A stretch of DNA of 6,055 bases from JBHIBR01 sp046759145 [NCBI: Nitrospinota bacterium] (GTDB lineage: Bacteria > UBA8248). The notes under the pieces were generated by a model. The model was not told the DNA's origin and searched no databases. It saw only the letters and a program-made list of their open reading frames with translations. The stretch spans positions 1 through 6,055 of the forward strand of contig JBHIBR010000123.1 in the NCBI GenBank assembly GCA_046759145.1. Reading direction: 5' to 3'. The translations under genes and the position numbers were made by a program. Below, piece by piece: positions 5,424 to 6,055 of the stretch; position 1 is the stretch's first letter; each line of letters starts with the position of its first letter.

Positions 5424-6055
5424 TCAGGGCGGGGGCAACCCCTCGAAGAAGCGCCTCAGGACCTCTACGAACTCCTCCGGCTGCTCCAGGAAGAGGTGGT
5501 GATGGGCCCCCTCGAGGGTGGCGACCTCGACCTGGGGGCAGAGGGAGCGTATCTCGCGCACCTGATCGTCCGGGAGCCGGTCGCTCTCAGAGCCCCGCAC
5601 CAGCAGGCAGGGGCAGCGTGCCCCCCGCCAGCCTGCGCGCGTGTCCAGGACTTCTCGGGTGCGGTAGTAGTGCTTGTCCGCTTTGAGGCGGTAGTGCCCC
5701 TCCGGAGACCTGCGGGCGGAGTGGGCCGCTACGTGGCGGATCAGGGCCGGCTCGGCTTTCGGCGCCGGGGGCCAGAGTCGGAAATGGGCGATGAACTCCT
5801 CCCGGCTCTTGTACGGTCGGCTGGGCCGTCTGCCTAGCTCGCGGAGCTCGCCCGCGATCTCCTCTCCCACCCGCAGGGGCGTCTCTGCGACCACAAGCGC
5901 CCGCAGGTCCACCTCGCCCCGCTCCGCGAGCGCCAGCGCCACGATCCCCCCCATGGAGTGGCCCACCACCGCCGTTCGGTGGACTGAGGGCCTTCCGCCC
6001 AGGCGCTTGGCCCAGGCCGCAAGGTCGTCGGCAAAAGCCCCGAGGCTGTAGTCCC
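5424..6055 (-). CDS. Alpha/beta-fold hydrolase, N-terminus outside the window
   Basis: The frame stays open to the window edge, so 209 residues are visible and the true start lies beyond 6055. Upstream of a GTG at 5969 the frame continues with DYSLGAFADDLAAWAKRLGG, typical lead-in for this fold, so that GTG is not the start. The nucleophile elbow is VVGHSMGG (visible Ser33), followed by a helix (ALALAERG). A cap-like insert follows at about 65-135. CLLVRGSESDRLP holds the acid (visible Asp158), and EGAHHHLFLEQPEEF the catalytic His (visible 185 aligns best). The catalytic triad is therefore complete. The pattern fits the general esterase, lipase and C-C hydrolase group; the substrate is unknown. 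The composition is GC-rich like 1-4050. It converges on the small-gene cassette. Confidence 0.9.
   Translation of the reverse strand, partial: DYSLGAFADDLAAWAKRLGGRPSVHRTAVVGHSMGGIVALALAERGEVDLRALVVAETPLRVGEEIAGELRELGRRPSRPYKSREEFIAHFRLWPPAPKAEPALIRHVAAHSARRSPEGHYRLKADKHYYRTREVLDTRAGWRGARCPCLLVRGSESDRLPDDQVREIRSLCPQVEVATLEGAHHHLFLEQPEEFVEVLRRFFEGLPPP

Overview
The window is bacterial, compact and gene-dense. Genes start on ATG, GTG or TTG with purine-rich Shine-Dalgarno sites, and one good sigma70-type promoter is visible. Most of it is GC-rich (42 of 60 bases in 2221-2280). The gene set is a CocE/NonD serine hydrolase, a cyclase-family metallohydrolase, an LVIVD-repeat beta-propeller and an alpha/beta hydrolase. 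This looks like the chromosome of a high-GC, probably environmental bacterium with broad hydrolytic metabolism. The phylum cannot be fixed from the sequence, and no rRNA, tRNA, CRISPR array, transposase or integrase is present.

Layout: 39-1670 (minus) encodes a complete CocE/NonD-type hydrolase. It is divergent, across a 231-bp intergenic region with promoter-like elements on both strands, from a two-gene plus-strand unit: a cyclase/kynurenine-formamidase-like enzyme (1902-2696) and, 50 bp later, a seven-bladed LVIVD propeller protein (2747-3979). A GC-rich palindromic repeat occurs twice in the same orientation. One copy lies inside the first codons of the LVIVD gene, and the other just after its stop codon, where a perfect 13-bp direct repeat flanks it. 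Next comes what looks like a small frameshifted gene (about 4055-4257).

From about 4260 to 5400 the composition drops sharply (24 of 60 GC in 4501-4560). This stretch holds three small plus-strand genes, each separated by only 2 nt: a DUF3467-like protein (4447-4782), a protein ending in a winged-helix-like HTH (4785-5117) and an unrecognised 78-residue protein (5120-5356). The tight spacing suggests one translationally coupled unit, and the composition suggests transfer from another genome. A 12-bp near-identical sequence (11 of 12) occurs at each edge. Beyond the island, a minus-strand alpha/beta hydrolase (5424 to the window end, N-terminus missing) returns to high GC.

How the genes work together: the hydrolase, cyclase and LVIVD genes could serve one catabolic route for an amide- or ester-containing compound, but no substrate can be named. 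The best candidate for something undescribed is the three-gene small-protein cassette. The palindromic element bracketing the LVIVD gene is second.
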